A stretch of 64,000 nt of DNA from Pseudomonas orientalis. GTDB taxonomy: Bacteria > Pseudomonadota > Gammaproteobacteria > Pseudomonadales > Pseudomonadaceae. The notes below the pieces were generated by a model, which was given only the letters and a program-made list of their open reading frames with translations, was not told where the DNA came from and ran no database searches. Shown piece by piece: positions 18,320 through 28,653 of this stretch. Within the stretch, counting starts at the first letter, position 1, and each line of letters opens with the position of its first letter. The position numbers and the translations under genes were made by a program. The stretch spans positions 837,001-901,000 of the forward strand of contig NZ_CP094351.1 in the NCBI RefSeq assembly GCF_022807995.1, read 5' to 3'.

Positions 18320-20419
18320 TTAGATATCCATAGGTCGGTTGGCGGCTTGGATCGCGGTCAGGGCGATGGTGTATACGATGTCGTCCACTTGGGCGCCACG
18401 TGGCAGGTCGTTGACCGGTTTGCGCAGGCCCTGGAGCATTGGCCCCAGGCTTACGCAATCGGCGCTGCGCTGCACCGCTTTGTAGGTGGTGTTGCCGGTG
18501 TTCAGGTCAGGGAACACGAAGACCGTGGCCTTGCCGGCGACCTGGCTGTTGGGCGCCAGTTGCCGGGCCACGCTTTCGTTGGCGGCGGCGTCGTATTGCA
18601 GCGGGCCGTCGATCAGCAGTGAGCTTTGCTGTTCGTGGGCGAGCAGGGTGGCTTCGCGGACTTTTTCCACTTCCTCGCCACTGGCCGAATCGCCGCTGGA
18701 ATAGCTGATCATCGCCACGCGTGGAGTGATGCCGAACGCGGCCGCCGAGTCGGCGCTTTGCAGGGCAATTTCCGCCAGCTCCGCAGCGCTGGGGTGCGGG
18801 TTCATCACACAGTCGCCGTACACCAGCACCTGCTCGGGGAACAGCATGAAGAACACCGACGACACCAGGGTGCAGCCCGGCGCCGTCTTGATCAGCTGCA
18901 GGGCAGGGCGGATGGTATTGGCGGTGGAGTGGGTAACGCCGGAGACCAGTCCGTCCACTTCATCCAGGGCGAGCATCATGGTGGCGATCACCACGCTGTC
19001 TTCCAACTGCTGCTCGGCCATCGGTGCGTTCAGGCTCTTGCTCTTGCGCAGTGCCACCATCGGCTCGACGTAGCGCTGACGAATCAGGTCCGGGTCGAGA
19101 ATCTCCAGGCCTTCGGGCAATTCGATGCCCTGGGCGCGAGCGACGGCTTCCACGTCCGCCGGCTTGGCCAGCAGCACGCAACGGGCGATGCCCCGCGCCT
19201 GGCAGATTGCAGCGGCCTGCACGGTCAGCGGCTCGCTGCCTTCGGGCAACACGATGCGCTTGTTGGCGGCCTGGGCGCGCTGGATCAACTGGTAGCGGAA
19301 TACCGCCGGCGACAGGCGCATCTCCCGTGGCGTGCCGCAGCGTTGGTGCAGCCAGCGCGCATCGAGGTGGCCGGCGACGAAGTCGGTGATGATCTCCGCG
19401 CGTTCGCGGTCATCGATGGGGATTTCCTTGTTGAGGCTATTGAGCTGGTTGGCGGTGTCGTAGGAACCGGTGCTCACCGACAGTACCGGCAATCCGGCCT
19501 GGAACGCACCGCGGCACAACTCCATGATGCGCGGGTCGGGCAGGGTGTCGCTGGTCAGCAGCAGGCCGGCCAGCGGTACGCCGTTGATCGCGGCCAGGCT
19601 GACGGCGAGGATGATGTCGTCGCGGTCGCCGGGCGTCACCACCAGCACGCCGGGCTTGAGCAGTTCCACGGTGTTGCGCATGGTGCGCGCGCAGATGATG
19701 ATCTTGGTCATGCGCCGGGTTTCGTAGTCGCCGGCATTGAGGATCTGCGCACCCATCAGGTCGGCCACGTCGCGGGTGCGCGGCGCGTTGAGTTCGGGCT
19801 GGTAGGGAATGCAGCCGAGCAGGCGGAAATCACCGCTGCGCAACAACGGCGAGTGCTCCTTGAGGCGCGCCGAGAAGGCCTCCATGCTTTCGTCGGTGCG
19901 CACCTTGTTGAGGATCACGCCGAGTACTTTCGGGTCTTTCGGGCCGCCGAACAGTTGAGCCTGCAGTTCCACTCGGCCGGACAGTTCGGTAAGCACTTCG
20001 TTTTCCGGGGCCGAGACCAGGATCACTTCCGCATCCAGGCTCTTGGCCAGGTGCAGGTTGACCCGGGCCGCATAACTGGCGCTGCGGGTCGGCACCATGC
20101 CTTCGACGATCAGCACGTCCTTGCCCACGGCGGCTTGCTGGTACAGCGTGATGATTTCTTCGAGCAGCTCATCCAATTGGCCGTCGCCGAGCATGCGCTC
20201 GACATGGGCCAGGCCCAGAGGTTGTGGCGGTTTCAGGCCGTGGGTACGCGCCACCAGTTCGGTCGAGCGCTCAGGGCCGGTATCGCCAGGGTGTGGCTGG
20301 GCAATCGGTTTGAAGAAACCAACCTTCAGCCCGGCGCGTTCCAGGGTACGCACCAGCCCAAGGCTGATGGAGGTCAGACCCACACCAAAATCGGTGGGCG
20401 CGATAAAAAAAGTCTGCAT
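18320..20419 (-). CDS. pta: Phosphate acetyltransferase (long form)
   Basis: About 699 residues. An N-terminal BioD-like P-loop domain (MQTFFIAPTDFGVGLTS), a central DRTGG-type regulatory domain, and a C-terminal PTA catalytic domain from about 380 (RIVLPEGSEPLTVQAAAICQ). It interconverts acetyl-CoA and acetyl phosphate. I placed the start at ATG 20419 rather than the longer in-frame start because it begins exactly at the BioD-like domain. ackA is not next to it; instead the PlsC-like gene follows without a gap. Confidence 0.96.
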   Translation of the reverse strand: MQTFFIAPTDFGVGLTSISLGLVRTLERAGLKVGFFKPIAQPHPGDTGPERSTELVARTHGLKPPQPLGLAHVERMLGDGQLDELLEEIITLYQQAAVGKDVLIVEGMVPTRSASYAARVNLHLAKSLDAEVILVSAPENEVLTELSGRVELQAQLFGGPKDPKVLGVILNKVRTDESMEAFSARLKEHSPLLRSGDFRLLGCIPYQPELNAPRTRDVADLMGAQILNAGDYETRRMTKIIICARTMRNTVELLKPGVLVVTPGDRDDIILAVSLAAINGVPLAGLLLTSDTLPDPRIMELCRGAFQAGLPVLSVSTGSYDTANQLNSLNKEIPIDDRERAEIITDFVAGHLDARWLHQRCGTPREMRLSPAVFRYQLIQRAQAANKRIVLPEGSEPLTVQAAAICQARGIARCVLLAKPADVEAVARAQGIELPEGLEILDPDLIRQRYVEPMVALRKSKSLNAPMAEQQLEDSVVIATMMLALDEVDGLVSGVTHSTANTIRPALQLIKTAPGCTLVSSVFFMLFPEQVLVYGDCVMNPHPSAAELAEIALQSADSAAAFGITPRVAMISYSSGDSASGEEVEKVREATLLAHEQQSSLLIDGPLQYDAAANESVARQLAPNSQVAGKATVFVFPDLNTGNTTYKAVQRSADCVSLGPMLQGLRKPVNDLPRGAQVDDIVYTIALTAIQAANRPMDI

Positions 20420-20498
20420 GCGGATTCTCTGGAGGTGCATGGCTGGGGTGGCGCTCTATGCGTGAGTGCCTACCGCGAATCAGGCGCCAAGGTTATCG

Positions 20499-20735
20499 TT
20501 ATTCGTGTTGTTGCGCACACCAGCCGCACGCAAAGGGTTGGCCTATTTTTTCAACGCGTTGCGCGGGGTCGAGCACCCAGGCACGCGACTGCCAGGGCGG
20601 CTGGTTGCGCAGATGCTGGGTGTGGCCGCAGGACAGCTCGGCGACCCAGTGCAGGTCGTCGTCCTGGTGGAATCCGCTGATCGTCGAGACCGTTGGTCGG
20701 CCCCGTCTGTCCGGGTTCTGTTCGCTTTCGGGCAA
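20499..20735 (-). CDS. DUF3565 domain protein (start uncertain)
   Basis: The frame encodes the DUF3565 pattern ISGFHQDDDLHWVAELSCGHTQH, then PPWQSRAWV and a C-terminal CGWC pair, so a zinc-binding role is possible. The open frame extends back across the slyD start, but the nearest clear ATG would overlap that gene. I put the start at TTG 20735 (78 residues), just after an AAGGA, though the spacing is very short. The function is unknown. It is transcribed divergently from slyD and ends 80 bases before the pta start. Confidence 0.7.
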   Translation of the reverse strand: MPESEQNPDRRGRPTVSTISGFHQDDDLHWVAELSCGHTQHLRNQPPWQSRAWVLDPAQRVEKIGQPFACGWCAQQHE

Positions 20736-20787
20736 ATCCTTGTTTAGACTTGTCCGTTCTTCATTCTTATGCAAAAGGTCTCGCCCC

Positions 20788-21273
20788 ATGACGATCGCCG
20801 CTAACAAGGCTGTCTCCATCGACTATACCCTGACCAACGACGCTGGTGAGGTCATCGACAGCTCAGCCGGCGGCGCGCCGCTGGTCTACCTGCAAGGCGC
20901 GGGTAACATCATCCCAGGCCTGGAAAAGGCGCTGGAAGGCAAGGCGGTTGGTGACGAACTGACCGTTGCCGTAGAACCTGAGGATGCCTACGGCGAATAC
21001 TCCGCCGAACTGGTCAGCACCTTGAGCCGCAGCATGTTCGAAGGTGTTGATGAGCTGGAAGTGGGCATGCAGTTCCACGCTTCCGCGCCGGACGGCCAGA
21101 TGCAGATCGTGACCATCCGCGACCTGGACGGCGACGACGTGACCGTCGACGGCAACCACCCTCTGGCGGGCCAGCGCCTGAACTTCCAGGTGAAGATCGT
21201 TGCCATCCGCGACGCTTCCCAGGAAGAAGTGGCCCACGGCCACGTCCACGGTGAAGGCGGTCATCACCATTGA
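20788..21273 (+). CDS. slyD: FKBP-type peptidyl-prolyl isomerase SlyD
   Basis: 161 residues. The FKBP domain is interrupted by the insert-in-flap domain typical of SlyD (VEPEDAYGEYSAELV... around residues 65-125). A short His-rich tail (HGHVHGEGGHHH) can bind metal ions. It catalyses proline isomerisation and acts as a chaperone; in enterobacteria SlyD also delivers nickel. The tail here is shorter and less Cys-rich than in E. coli. An intrinsic terminator follows at 21301-21330, so the gene is monocistronic. Confidence 0.94.
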   Translation: MTIAANKAVSIDYTLTNDAGEVIDSSAGGAPLVYLQGAGNIIPGLEKALEGKAVGDELTVAVEPEDAYGEYSAELVSTLSRSMFEGVDELEVGMQFHASAPDGQMQIVTIRDLDGDDVTVDGNHPLAGQRLNFQVKIVAIRDASQEEVAHGHVHGEGGHHH

Positions 21274-21300
21274 TTGTGGCTTGATCAATAGATAGCAAAA

Positions 21301-21330
21301 AACGCCCCGACTGGTTCGGGGCGTTTTTTT
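21301..21330 (+). terminator. Intrinsic terminator of slyD
   Basis: The stem AACGCCCCGA / TCGGGGCGTT (10 bp, loop CTGGT) is followed by a run of T. Confidence 0.93.
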
Positions 21331-21368
21331 GTGCTTGAAAATATCTACCTGACACTCTTGGGGTCAAT

Positions 21369-21456
21369 GTGGGAGGGGGCTTGCCCGCGATGACGGTGTG
21401 TCAGTCAGAATATCCGGTACTGATACACCGCTATCGGGGGGCAAGCCCCCTCCCAC
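21369..21456. repeat. REPIN (inverted REP pair)
   Basis: Canonical arms, with one extra G in the right arm (CGGGGGGCAAG). It lies between the convergent terminators of slyD and rpsT. Confidence 0.92.
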
Positions 21457-21471
21457 ATATTCCAGAAAACA

Positions 21472-21504
21472 AAAATGCCCCGGACCTTTCGGTACGGGGC
21501 ATTT
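21472..21504 (-). terminator. Intrinsic terminator of rpsT
   Basis: The GC stem AAATGCCCCG...CGGGGCATTT with a TTTC loop region is followed by T-rich sequence on the minus strand. It lies 45 bases after the rpsT stop. Confidence 0.85.
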
Positions 21505-21548
21505 CTTAACTGTTACGCAACCCGAGGTCACGCGGCAGTTGTTACCAC

Positions 21549-21827
21549 TTAGGCTGCAGCAGCAACGTTCAGAGCCTTGATGTGGCCATTCAGGCGGCTC
21601 TTATGACGAGCGGCCTTGTTCTTGTGGATGATGCCTTTATCGGCCATACGGTCGATAACTGGCACGGCCAGAACGTAAGCAGCTTGGGCTTTTTCAGCGT
21701 CTTTGGTGTCGATGGCTTTAACTACATTCTTGATGTAGGTACGAACCATGGAACGCAGGCTGGCGTTGTGGCTGCGACGCTTCTCAGCCTGTTTTGCACG
21801 TTTTTTGGCGGAAGGTGTGTTGGCCAC
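21549..21827 (-). CDS. rpsT: 30S ribosomal protein S20
   Basis: 92 residues, start [20 protein letters not shown], highly basic throughout and ending LNVAAAA. This is a full-length S20 that binds 16S rRNA in the 30S body. GAGGAG stands before the ATG. The promoter is at 21881-21909 and the terminator at 21472-21504, so it is a single-gene unit divergent from murJ, the common arrangement in gammaproteobacteria. Confidence 0.99.
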   Translation of the reverse strand: MANTPSAKKRAKQAEKRRSHNASLRSMVRTYIKNVVKAIDTKDAEKAQAAYVLAVPVIDRMADKGIIHKNKAARHKSRLNGHIKALNVAAAA

Positions 21828-21880
21828 CGTCGAGCTCCTCGAAAGACTTTTTAGGAAATAGCAAACAAAATAGGCCGCGA

Positions 21881-21909
21881 ATCATGCCGATGACTTGATG
21901 GGTTGTCAA
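21881..21909 (-). promoter_or_regulatory. Sigma-70 promoter of rpsT
   Basis: Minus strand TTGACA (21909-21904), a 17-base spacer and CATGAT (21886-21881), followed by a GC-rich discriminator as expected of a growth-rate-controlled ribosomal gene. Confidence 0.75.
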
Positions 21910-22080
21910 GGGCGGCTGATGCGAACTGCTGAGTGGTCGATCTGAAGAGGCGGGTGATTTATTTCCGGCGCTTGACCTGTAAACTCGCCAGCTTTGGCTC
22001 TGTGCTGTTGCAGGCGCGCAGTATCGCATAAGTAGGCGCTTTGTTCGCCTGCTCTTTATCTATAGGCGCAAACTCTTTCA

Positions 22081-23619
22081 ATGAATCTGCTCAAATCGTT
22101 GGCCGCCGTCAGCTCTATCACGATGATCTCCCGGGTTTTGGGGTTTGTGCGTGACACCCTGCTGGCGCGCATTTTTGGCGCCAGTATGGCCACGGATGCC
22201 TTCTTCATTGCCTTTAAACTGCCCAATCTGTTGCGCCGGATTTTCGCCGAAGGCGCGTTTTCACAGGCCTTCGTGCCGATCCTGGCCGAATACAAGACCC
22301 AGCAGGGAGAGGAGGCAACCCGGACCTTCATCGCCTATGTCTCGGGCCTTTTGACCCTGGTGTTGATGCTGGTGACCGTTCTGGGCATGCTCGCTGCGCC
22401 GTGGGTGATCTGGGCCACAGCCCCCGGTTTTGCCAATACACCGGAAAAGTTCGCGCTGACCACCGACCTGCTGCGTGTGACCTTTCCTTATATATTGCTG
22501 ATCTCGCTGTCATCGCTCGCCGGGGCGATTCTCAATACCTGGAACCGTTTCTCGGTGCCGGCCTTCGTGCCGACGCTGCTTAACGTCAGCATGATTATCT
22601 TTGCGCTGTTTCTTACGCCGTACTTCGACCCACCGGTCATGGCCCTGGGGTGGGCCGTACTGGCTGGCGGTCTGGCCCAGTTGCTCTATCAACTGCCGCA
22701 CTTGAAAAAGATCGGCATGCTTGTGCTGCCGCGTCTGAACCTCAAGGACACCGGCGTCTGGCGCGTGATGCGCAATATGTTGCCGGCGATCCTCGGTGTG
22801 TCGGTCAGTCAGATTTCCCTGATCATCAATACGGCATTCGCTTCGTTGCTGGTGTCCGGTTCGGTGTCGTGGATGTACTACGCCGATCGCCTGATGGAGT
22901 TGCCGTCCGGCGTGCTCGGGGTGGCCCTGGGCACCATTTTGCTGCCGACCCTGGCGCGCACCTATGCGAGCAAGGACCGCCAGGAATACTCACGCATTCT
23001 CGACTGGGGTCTGCGCCTGTGTTTCCTGCTGGTGTTGCCATGCTCCCTGGCCCTGGGAATCCTGGCTGAACCCTTGACGGTCTCGCTGTTTCAGTACGGG
23101 CAATTCGACGCGCACGACGCCTTGATGACCCAGCATGCGCTGGTGGCGTATTCCGTTGGCTTGCTCGGCATTATCGTGATCAAGGTGCTGGCGCCGGGCT
23201 TCTACGCCCAGCAAAACATCCGCACACCGGTAAAGATCGCGATTTTCACGTTGATCGTCACGCAACTGCTCAACCTGGTGTTTATCGGCCCGTTGGCCCA
23301 TGCCGGCCTGGCGCTGGCGATCAGTGCCGGTGCCTGTATCAACGCCGGCCTGCTGTTCTATCAACTGCGCAAGCAGCAGATGTACCAACCGCAGCCCGGC
23401 TGGGGCGCGTTCACCCTCAAGTTGCTGGTGGCGGTTGCCGCGATGTCCGCCGTGTTGCTTGGCCTGATGCACGTCATGCCGGCCTGGGACCAGGGCCACA
23501 TGCTGGAGCGCTTCATGCGTTTGGGCGTATTGGTAGTGGCAGGCGTGGTGGTGTACTTCGGGATGTTGCTGCTTCAGGGCTTCCGTCTGCGCGATTTCAA
23601 TCGCAAGTCGCTGGGGTAG
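22081..23619 (+). CDS. murJ: Lipid II flippase MurJ
   Basis: 512 residues, about 14 hydrophobic segments, MOP/MVF superfamily. The N-terminal signature [20 protein letters not shown] and the [20 protein letters not shown] block are present. It flips undecaprenyl-linked lipid II to the periplasmic face for peptidoglycan synthesis. It lies upstream of ribF and ileS-lspA, the usual Pseudomonas order. Confidence 0.97.
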   Translation: MNLLKSLAAVSSITMISRVLGFVRDTLLARIFGASMATDAFFIAFKLPNLLRRIFAEGAFSQAFVPILAEYKTQQGEEATRTFIAYVSGLLTLVLMLVTVLGMLAAPWVIWATAPGFANTPEKFALTTDLLRVTFPYILLISLSSLAGAILNTWNRFSVPAFVPTLLNVSMIIFALFLTPYFDPPVMALGWAVLAGGLAQLLYQLPHLKKIGMLVLPRLNLKDTGVWRVMRNMLPAILGVSVSQISLIINTAFASLLVSGSVSWMYYADRLMELPSGVLGVALGTILLPTLARTYASKDRQEYSRILDWGLRLCFLLVLPCSLALGILAEPLTVSLFQYGQFDAHDALMTQHALVAYSVGLLGIIVIKVLAPGFYAQQNIRTPVKIAIFTLIVTQLLNLVFIGPLAHAGLALAISAGACINAGLLFYQLRKQQMYQPQPGWGAFTLKLLVAVAAMSAVLLGLMHVMPAWDQGHMLERFMRLGVLVVAGVVVYFGMLLLQGFRLRDFNRKSLG

Positions 23620-23738
23620 GGAGTTTGCCGCGATAAAACGGCTGTTTTATCGAATCGATCCATTTGGCCTGTGCTGTTGCCTGTCGTCCGGGGCCGGGTG
23701 TGGTTATAATCGACCACTTTATGAGCAAGAAGCGCGTT

Positions 23739-24677
23739 ATGCAGCTGGTTCGAGGTCTCCACAACCTGCGCCCCGAGCACCGGGGCTGCGTCGCCACTAT
23801 TGGCAACTTTGACGGTGTTCACCGTGGCCACCAGGCCATCCTGGCCAGGCTGCGCGAGCGTGCGGTCGAGTTGGGTGTGCCCAGCTGCGTGGTGATTTTC
23901 GAGCCACAGCCGCGGGAATATTTTACCCCCGAGACTGCGCCGGCCCGTCTTGCCCGCTTACGCGACAAGCTGCAACTGCTGGCTGAAGAAGGCGTGGACC
24001 GCGTCCTCTGCCTGGCCTTCAACCAGCGTTTGCAAAGCCTGAGCGCCGCAGAGTTCGTCGACCGTATCCTGGTCGATGGCCTGGGCGTTGAGCATTTGGA
24101 AGTCGGCGACGACTTCCGTTTTGGTTGCGACCGCGTCGGCGATTTCGATTTCCTGCAACAGGCCGGCATAAACCAGGGGTTTACCGTCGAAGCCGCGCAA
24201 ACCGTCGAACTCGACGGCCTGCGCGTGAGCAGTACCCAGGTGCGTAACGCCCTGGCCGCCGCCGACTTCGCCTTGGCCGAGCGTTTGCTCGGTCGCCCGT
24301 TCCGCATTGCCGGTCGGGTCCTGCACGGCCAGAAGCTGGCACGCCAACTGGGCACGCCAACCGCCAACGTGCAACTCAAGCGCCGCCGTGTGCCGCTGAC
24401 CGGGGTTTACCTGGTGAGCGTCGACATCGACGGCCAATCGTGGCCGGGAGTCGCCAACATAGGCGTCAGGCCCACGGTTGCAGGTGATGGCAAGGCCCAC
24501 CTGGAAGTTCACCTTTTGGATTTTGCCGGTGACTTGTATGACCGGCGTTTAACCGTGGTTTTCCACCAGAAGCTGCGTGAAGAGCAGCGTTTCGCCTCCC
24601 TTGAGGCGTTGAAAACGGCGATCAATGCGGATGTCGCCGCCGCCCGTGCACTAGCCGCACCTAGCGCCCATCGCTAA
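23739..24677 (+). CDS. ribF: Bifunctional riboflavin kinase / FAD synthetase
   Basis: 312 residues. The N-terminal FMN adenylyltransferase domain has TIGNFDGVHRGHQAIL near residues 21-36, and the C-terminal riboflavin kinase domain has GTPTANVQL near 208. It converts riboflavin to FMN and FAD. I chose MQLVRGLHNL at 23739, the usual N-terminus, over longer in-frame starts. It is 14 bases before ileS and probably in one transcript with ileS-lspA-fkpB. Confidence 0.97.
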   Translation: MQLVRGLHNLRPEHRGCVATIGNFDGVHRGHQAILARLRERAVELGVPSCVVIFEPQPREYFTPETAPARLARLRDKLQLLAEEGVDRVLCLAFNQRLQSLSAAEFVDRILVDGLGVEHLEVGDDFRFGCDRVGDFDFLQQAGINQGFTVEAAQTVELDGLRVSSTQVRNALAAADFALAERLLGRPFRIAGRVLHGQKLARQLGTPTANVQLKRRRVPLTGVYLVSVDIDGQSWPGVANIGVRPTVAGDGKAHLEVHLLDFAGDLYDRRLTVVFHQKLREEQRFASLEALKTAINADVAAARALAAPSAHR

Positions 24678-24691
24678 CCGAAGAGCCTTAA

Positions 24692-27523
24692 ATGACCGAC
24701 TATAAAGCCACGCTAAACCTTCCGGACACCGCCTTCCCAATGAAGGCCGGCCTGCCACAGCGCGAACCGCAGATCTTGCAGCGCTGGGACAGTATTGGCC
24801 TGTACGGAAAGTTGCGCGAAATTGGCAAGGATCGTCCGAAATTCGTCCTGCACGACGGCCCTCCTTATGCCAACGGCACGATTCATATCGGTCATGCGCT
24901 GAACAAGATTCTCAAGGACATGATCCTGCGTTCGAAGACCCTGTCGGGCTTCGACGCGCCGTATGTCCCGGGTTGGGACTGCCACGGCCTGCCGATCGAA
25001 CACAAGGTCGAAGTGACCTACGGCAAGAACCTGGGCGCGGATAAAACCCGCGAACTGTGCCGTGCCTACGCCACCGAGCAGATCGAAGGGCAGAAGTCCG
25101 AATTCATCCGCCTGGGTGTGCTGGGCGAGTGGGACAACCCGTACAAGACCATGAGCTTCAAGAACGAGGCCGGTGAAATCCGCGCCTTGGCCGAAATCGT
25201 CAAGGGCGGTTTCGTGTTCAAGGGTCTCAAGCCCGTGAACTGGTGCTTCGACTGCGGTTCGGCCCTGGCCGAGGCGGAAGTCGAGTACGAAGACAAGAAG
25301 TCCTCGACCATCGACGTGGCCTTTCCGATCGCCGACGAGGCCCGGCTGGCCGAGGCCTTTGGCCTGGCATCGCTGGCCAAGCCGGCTGCCATCGTGATCT
25401 GGACCACGACACCTTGGACCATCCCGGCCAACCAGGCGCTGAACGTGCACCCAGAGTTCACCTACGCGCTGGTGGACGTGGGTGATCGCCTGCTGGTGCT
25501 GGCCGAAGAAATGGTCGCGTCGTGCCTGGCGCGCTACGAGCTGCAAGGTTCGGTGATCGCCACCACCACCGGCTCCGCGCTGGAGCTGATCAACTTCCGT
25601 CACCCGTTCTACGACCGCCTGTCGCCGGTGTACCTGGCTGACTACGTCGAACTGGGTTCGGGTACCGGCATCGTTCATTGCTCGCCCGCTTATGGCGTGG
25701 ACGACTTTGTGATCTGCAAGCAGTACGGCCTGGTCAACGATGACATCATCAATCCGGTGCAGAGCAACGGTGTCTACGTGCCGTCGCTGGAGTTCTTCGG
25801 CGGCCAGTTCATCTTCAAGGCCGACCCTGCAATCATCGAAAAGCTGCGTGAAGTCGGTGCGCTGATGCAAACCGCCACCATCCAGCACAGCTACATGCAC
25901 TGCTGGCGCCACAAGACCCCGTTGATCTACCGCGCCACCGCGCAGTGGTTTATCGGCATGGACAAAGAGCCGGCCAGCGGCGAAACCCTGCGCGTGCGCT
26001 CGCTCAAGGCCGTCGAAGGCACCAGGTTCGTCCCGGCCTGGGGCCAGGCGCGCCTGCACTCGATGATCGCCAACCGTCCGGACTGGTGCATCTCCCGCCA
26101 GCGTAACTGGGGCGTGCCGATCCCGTTTTTCCTGAACAAGGAAAGCGGCGAACTGCACCCGCGCACCGTCGAGTTGATGGAAGTCGTGGCCCAGCGCGTT
26201 GAACAGGAAGGTATCGAAGCCTGGTTCAAAATGGATGCCGCCGAACTGCTGGGTGATGAAGCGCCGCAGTACGACAAGATCAGCGACACCCTCGACGTGT
26301 GGTTCGACTCGGGCACCACCCACTGGCACGTGCTGCGCGGTTCGCACCCGATGGGCCACGAGACCGGCCCGCGTGCCGACCTCTACCTGGAAGGTTCGGA
26401 CCAGCACCGTGGCTGGTTCCACTCGTCGCTGCTGACCGGTTGCGCCATCGATAACCACGCGCCGTACCGCGAGCTGCTGACCCACGGCTTCACCGTCGAC
26501 GAAAACGGCCGCAAGATGTCGAAGTCGTTGAAGAACGTGATCGAGCCGAAAAAGATCAACGACACCCTGGGCGCCGACATCATGCGTCTGTGGGTCGCGT
26601 CGACCGATTACTCGGGCGAAATCGCCGTGTCCGACCAGATCCTGGCCCGCAGCGCCGATGCCTACCGTCGCATCCGTAATACCGCGCGCTTCCTGTTGTC
26701 GAACCTGACCGGTTTCAACCCGGCCACCGACATCCTGCCGGCCGAGGACATGCTCGCCCTCGACCGCTGGGCCGTGGACCGCGCCCTGTTGCTGCAGCGC
26801 GAGCTGCAGGAACACTACGGCGAGTACCGCTTCTGGAACGTCTACTCCAAGATCCACAACTTCTGCGTGCAGGAGCTCGGTGGCTTCTACCTCGACATCA
26901 TCAAGGACCGCCAGTACACCACCGGCGCCAACAGCAAGGCGCGCCGCTCGGCGCAGACCGCGCTCTATCACATCAGCGAAGCGCTGGTGCGCTGGATCGC
27001 ACCGATCCTGGCGTTCACCGCCGACGAGCTGTGGGAATACCTGCCGGGCGAGCGTAACGAGTCCGTCATGCTCAACACCTGGTACGAAGGCCTGACCGAA
27101 CTGCCGGCCGACTTCGAACTGGGCCGCGAGTACTGGGAAGGCGTGATGGCCGTTAAGGTTGCGGTGAACAAGGAGCTGGAAGTGCAGCGCGCGGCCAAGG
27201 CCGTGGGTGGCAACCTGCAAGCCGAAGTCACCCTGTTTGCCGAGGAAGGCCTGACCGCCGACCTCGCCAAGCTGAGCAACGAATTGCGCTTTGTGTTGAT
27301 CACCTCTACCGCCAGCCTGGCGCCATTCGCCCAGGCTCCGGCAGATGCCGTGGCTACCGAGGTACCGGGCCTGAAGCTCAAGGTGGTCAAGTCGGCCTTC
27401 CCTAAATGCGCCCGTTGCTGGCACTGCCGTGAAGATGTCGGCGTGAACCCCGAGCATCCGGAAATCTGCGGTCGTTGCGTGGATAACATCAGCGGTGCAG
27501 GCGAGGTCCGCCACTATGCCTAA
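24692..27523 (+). CDS. ileS: Isoleucyl-tRNA synthetase
   Basis: 943 residues. The HIGH motif is at 65-68, an editing CP1 domain is in the middle, KMSKS is near residues 608-612, and the C-terminal zinc finger is [10 protein letters not shown]...CGRC. It charges tRNA-Ile and is a class I enzyme of the bacterial (mupirocin-sensitive) type. Its stop overlaps the lspA start by eight bases, so the two are coupled. Confidence 0.99.
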   Translation: MTDYKATLNLPDTAFPMKAGLPQREPQILQRWDSIGLYGKLREIGKDRPKFVLHDGPPYANGTIHIGHALNKILKDMILRSKTLSGFDAPYVPGWDCHGLPIEHKVEVTYGKNLGADKTRELCRAYATEQIEGQKSEFIRLGVLGEWDNPYKTMSFKNEAGEIRALAEIVKGGFVFKGLKPVNWCFDCGSALAEAEVEYEDKKSSTIDVAFPIADEARLAEAFGLASLAKPAAIVIWTTTPWTIPANQALNVHPEFTYALVDVGDRLLVLAEEMVASCLARYELQGSVIATTTGSALELINFRHPFYDRLSPVYLADYVELGSGTGIVHCSPAYGVDDFVICKQYGLVNDDIINPVQSNGVYVPSLEFFGGQFIFKADPAIIEKLREVGALMQTATIQHSYMHCWRHKTPLIYRATAQWFIGMDKEPASGETLRVRSLKAVEGTRFVPAWGQARLHSMIANRPDWCISRQRNWGVPIPFFLNKESGELHPRTVELMEVVAQRVEQEGIEAWFKMDAAELLGDEAPQYDKISDTLDVWFDSGTTHWHVLRGSHPMGHETGPRADLYLEGSDQHRGWFHSSLLTGCAIDNHAPYRELLTHGFTVDENGRKMSKSLKNVIEPKKINDTLGADIMRLWVASTDYSGEIAVSDQILARSADAYRRIRNTARFLLSNLTGFNPATDILPAEDMLALDRWAVDRALLLQRELQEHYGEYRFWNVYSKIHNFCVQELGGFYLDIIKDRQYTTGANSKARRSAQTALYHISEALVRWIAPILAFTADELWEYLPGERNESVMLNTWYEGLTELPADFELGREYWEGVMAVKVAVNKELEVQRAAKAVGGNLQAEVTLFAEEGLTADLAKLSNELRFVLITSTASLAPFAQAPADAVATEVPGLKLKVVKSAFPKCARCWHCREDVGVNPEHPEICGRCVDNISGAGEVRHYA

Positions 27524-28028
27524 TGTAGCCAGTCGTTTCGGACGTCTGGGCTGGCTCGTACTGAGCGTGCTGGTGTTGGTCATCGACCAGGTCAGCAAGG
27601 CTCATTTCGAAGGCACCCTGGAAATGTTCCAGCAGATCGTGGTAATCCCGGATTACTTCAGCTGGACCCTGGCGTACAACACCGGTGCGGCCTTCAGCTT
27701 TCTCGCCGATGGCGGTGGCTGGCAGCGCTGGTTGTTCGCACTGATCGCCGTGGTGGTCAGTGCGGTGCTGGTGGTGTGGCTCAAGCGCCTGGGCAGGGAT
27801 GACACTTGGCTGGCCATCGCGCTGGCCCTGGTGTTGGGCGGCGCGCTGGGCAACCTGTACGACCGCATTGCCCTGGGCCATGTGATCGATTTCATTCTGG
27901 TGCACTGGCAGAACCGCCATTATTTCCCGGCGTTCAACTTCGCCGACAGCGCCATCACCGTCGGTGCAATCATGCTGGCGCTGGACATGTTCAAGAGCAA
28001 GAAAACCGGAGAGACCGTCAATGACTGA
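27516..28028 (+). CDS. lspA: Prolipoprotein signal peptidase (signal peptidase II)
   Basis: 170 residues with four transmembrane segments. The catalytic aspartates sit in the conserved NLYDRI and FNFADSAI regions, and the [11 protein letters not shown] segment is typical. It cleaves lipoprotein signal peptides after lipid modification. The start at 27516 lies inside ileS, and the stop overlaps fkpB by eight bases. Confidence 0.98.
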   Translation: MPNVASRFGRLGWLVLSVLVLVIDQVSKAHFEGTLEMFQQIVVIPDYFSWTLAYNTGAAFSFLADGGGWQRWLFALIAVVVSAVLVVWLKRLGRDDTWLAIALALVLGGALGNLYDRIALGHVIDFILVHWQNRHYFPAFNFADSAITVGAIMLALDMFKSKKTGETVND

Positions 28029-28473
28029 TCAGGTATTGGCTGAGCAACGCATCGGCCAGAACACGGAAGTCACCTTGCATTTTGCACTGCGCCTGGAGAA
28101 TGGCGACACGGTCGACAGCACCTTCGACAAAACCCCGGCGACCTTCAAGGTCGGTGATGGCAATCTGTTGCCGGGTTTTGAAGCGGCTTTGTTCGGCTTC
28201 AAGGCTGGCGACAAGCGCAACCTGCAGATCCTGCCGGAAAATGCCTTCGGCCAACCCAACCCGCAAAACGTGCAGATCATCCCGCGTTCGCAGTTCGAAG
28301 GCATGGATCTGTCCGAAGGCCTGCTGGTGATCTTCAATGATGCGGCGAATACGGAATTGCCGGGCGTGGTCAAAGCCTTCGATGACACGCAAGTGACCAT
28401 CGACTTCAACCACCCTTTGGCTGGCAAGACACTGACCTTCGACGTCGAGATCATCAACGTCAAGGCGCTGTAA
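28021..28473 (+). CDS. fkpB: FKBP-type peptidyl-prolyl isomerase (SlpA type)
   Basis: 150 residues. SlyD/SlpA family with an insert-in-flap domain (LPENAFGQPNPQNVQIIPRSQF) but no metal-binding tail, matching FkpB/SlpA encoded after lspA in E. coli. It is a cytoplasmic prolyl isomerase and chaperone. The gene overlaps lspA and is the fourth in ribF-ileS-lspA-fkpB. A REPIN separates it from ispH. Confidence 0.95.
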   Translation: MTDQVLAEQRIGQNTEVTLHFALRLENGDTVDSTFDKTPATFKVGDGNLLPGFEAALFGFKAGDKRNLQILPENAFGQPNPQNVQIIPRSQFEGMDLSEGLLVIFNDAANTELPGVVKAFDDTQVTIDFNHPLAGKTLTFDVEIINVKAL

Positions 28474-28495
28474 CTGACCCTGCAAGGTCTAAAAT

Positions 28496-28582
28496 GTGGG
28501 AGGGGGCTTGCCCCCGATAGCGGTGTATCAGCTAAGTATGTGCAGATTGATATACCGTTATCGGGAGCGAGCCCCCTCCCAC
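28496..28582. repeat. REPIN (inverted REP pair)
   Basis: The right arm is slightly degenerate (GGGAGCGAGCCCCCTCCCAC). It lies between fkpB and ispH in the same orientation of transcription. Confidence 0.9.
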
Positions 28583-28653
28583 CTTTGATTTCCATTGTCG
28601 GTTGAGTCAGCGTTCTTATTGACTCAATGTGGCTGCAAGACACGAGGCACAGC

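Noticed and set aside
20419..20440. Longer start for pta at 20440
   Set aside because: The extension has no RBS, and the shorter start begins exactly at the conserved BioD-like domain.
24713..27598. A 961-codon open frame antisense to ileS
   Set aside because: It mirrors ileS codon bias in GC-rich DNA. The encoded protein is His/Arg/Gln-rich without domains, and the sense gene is certain.
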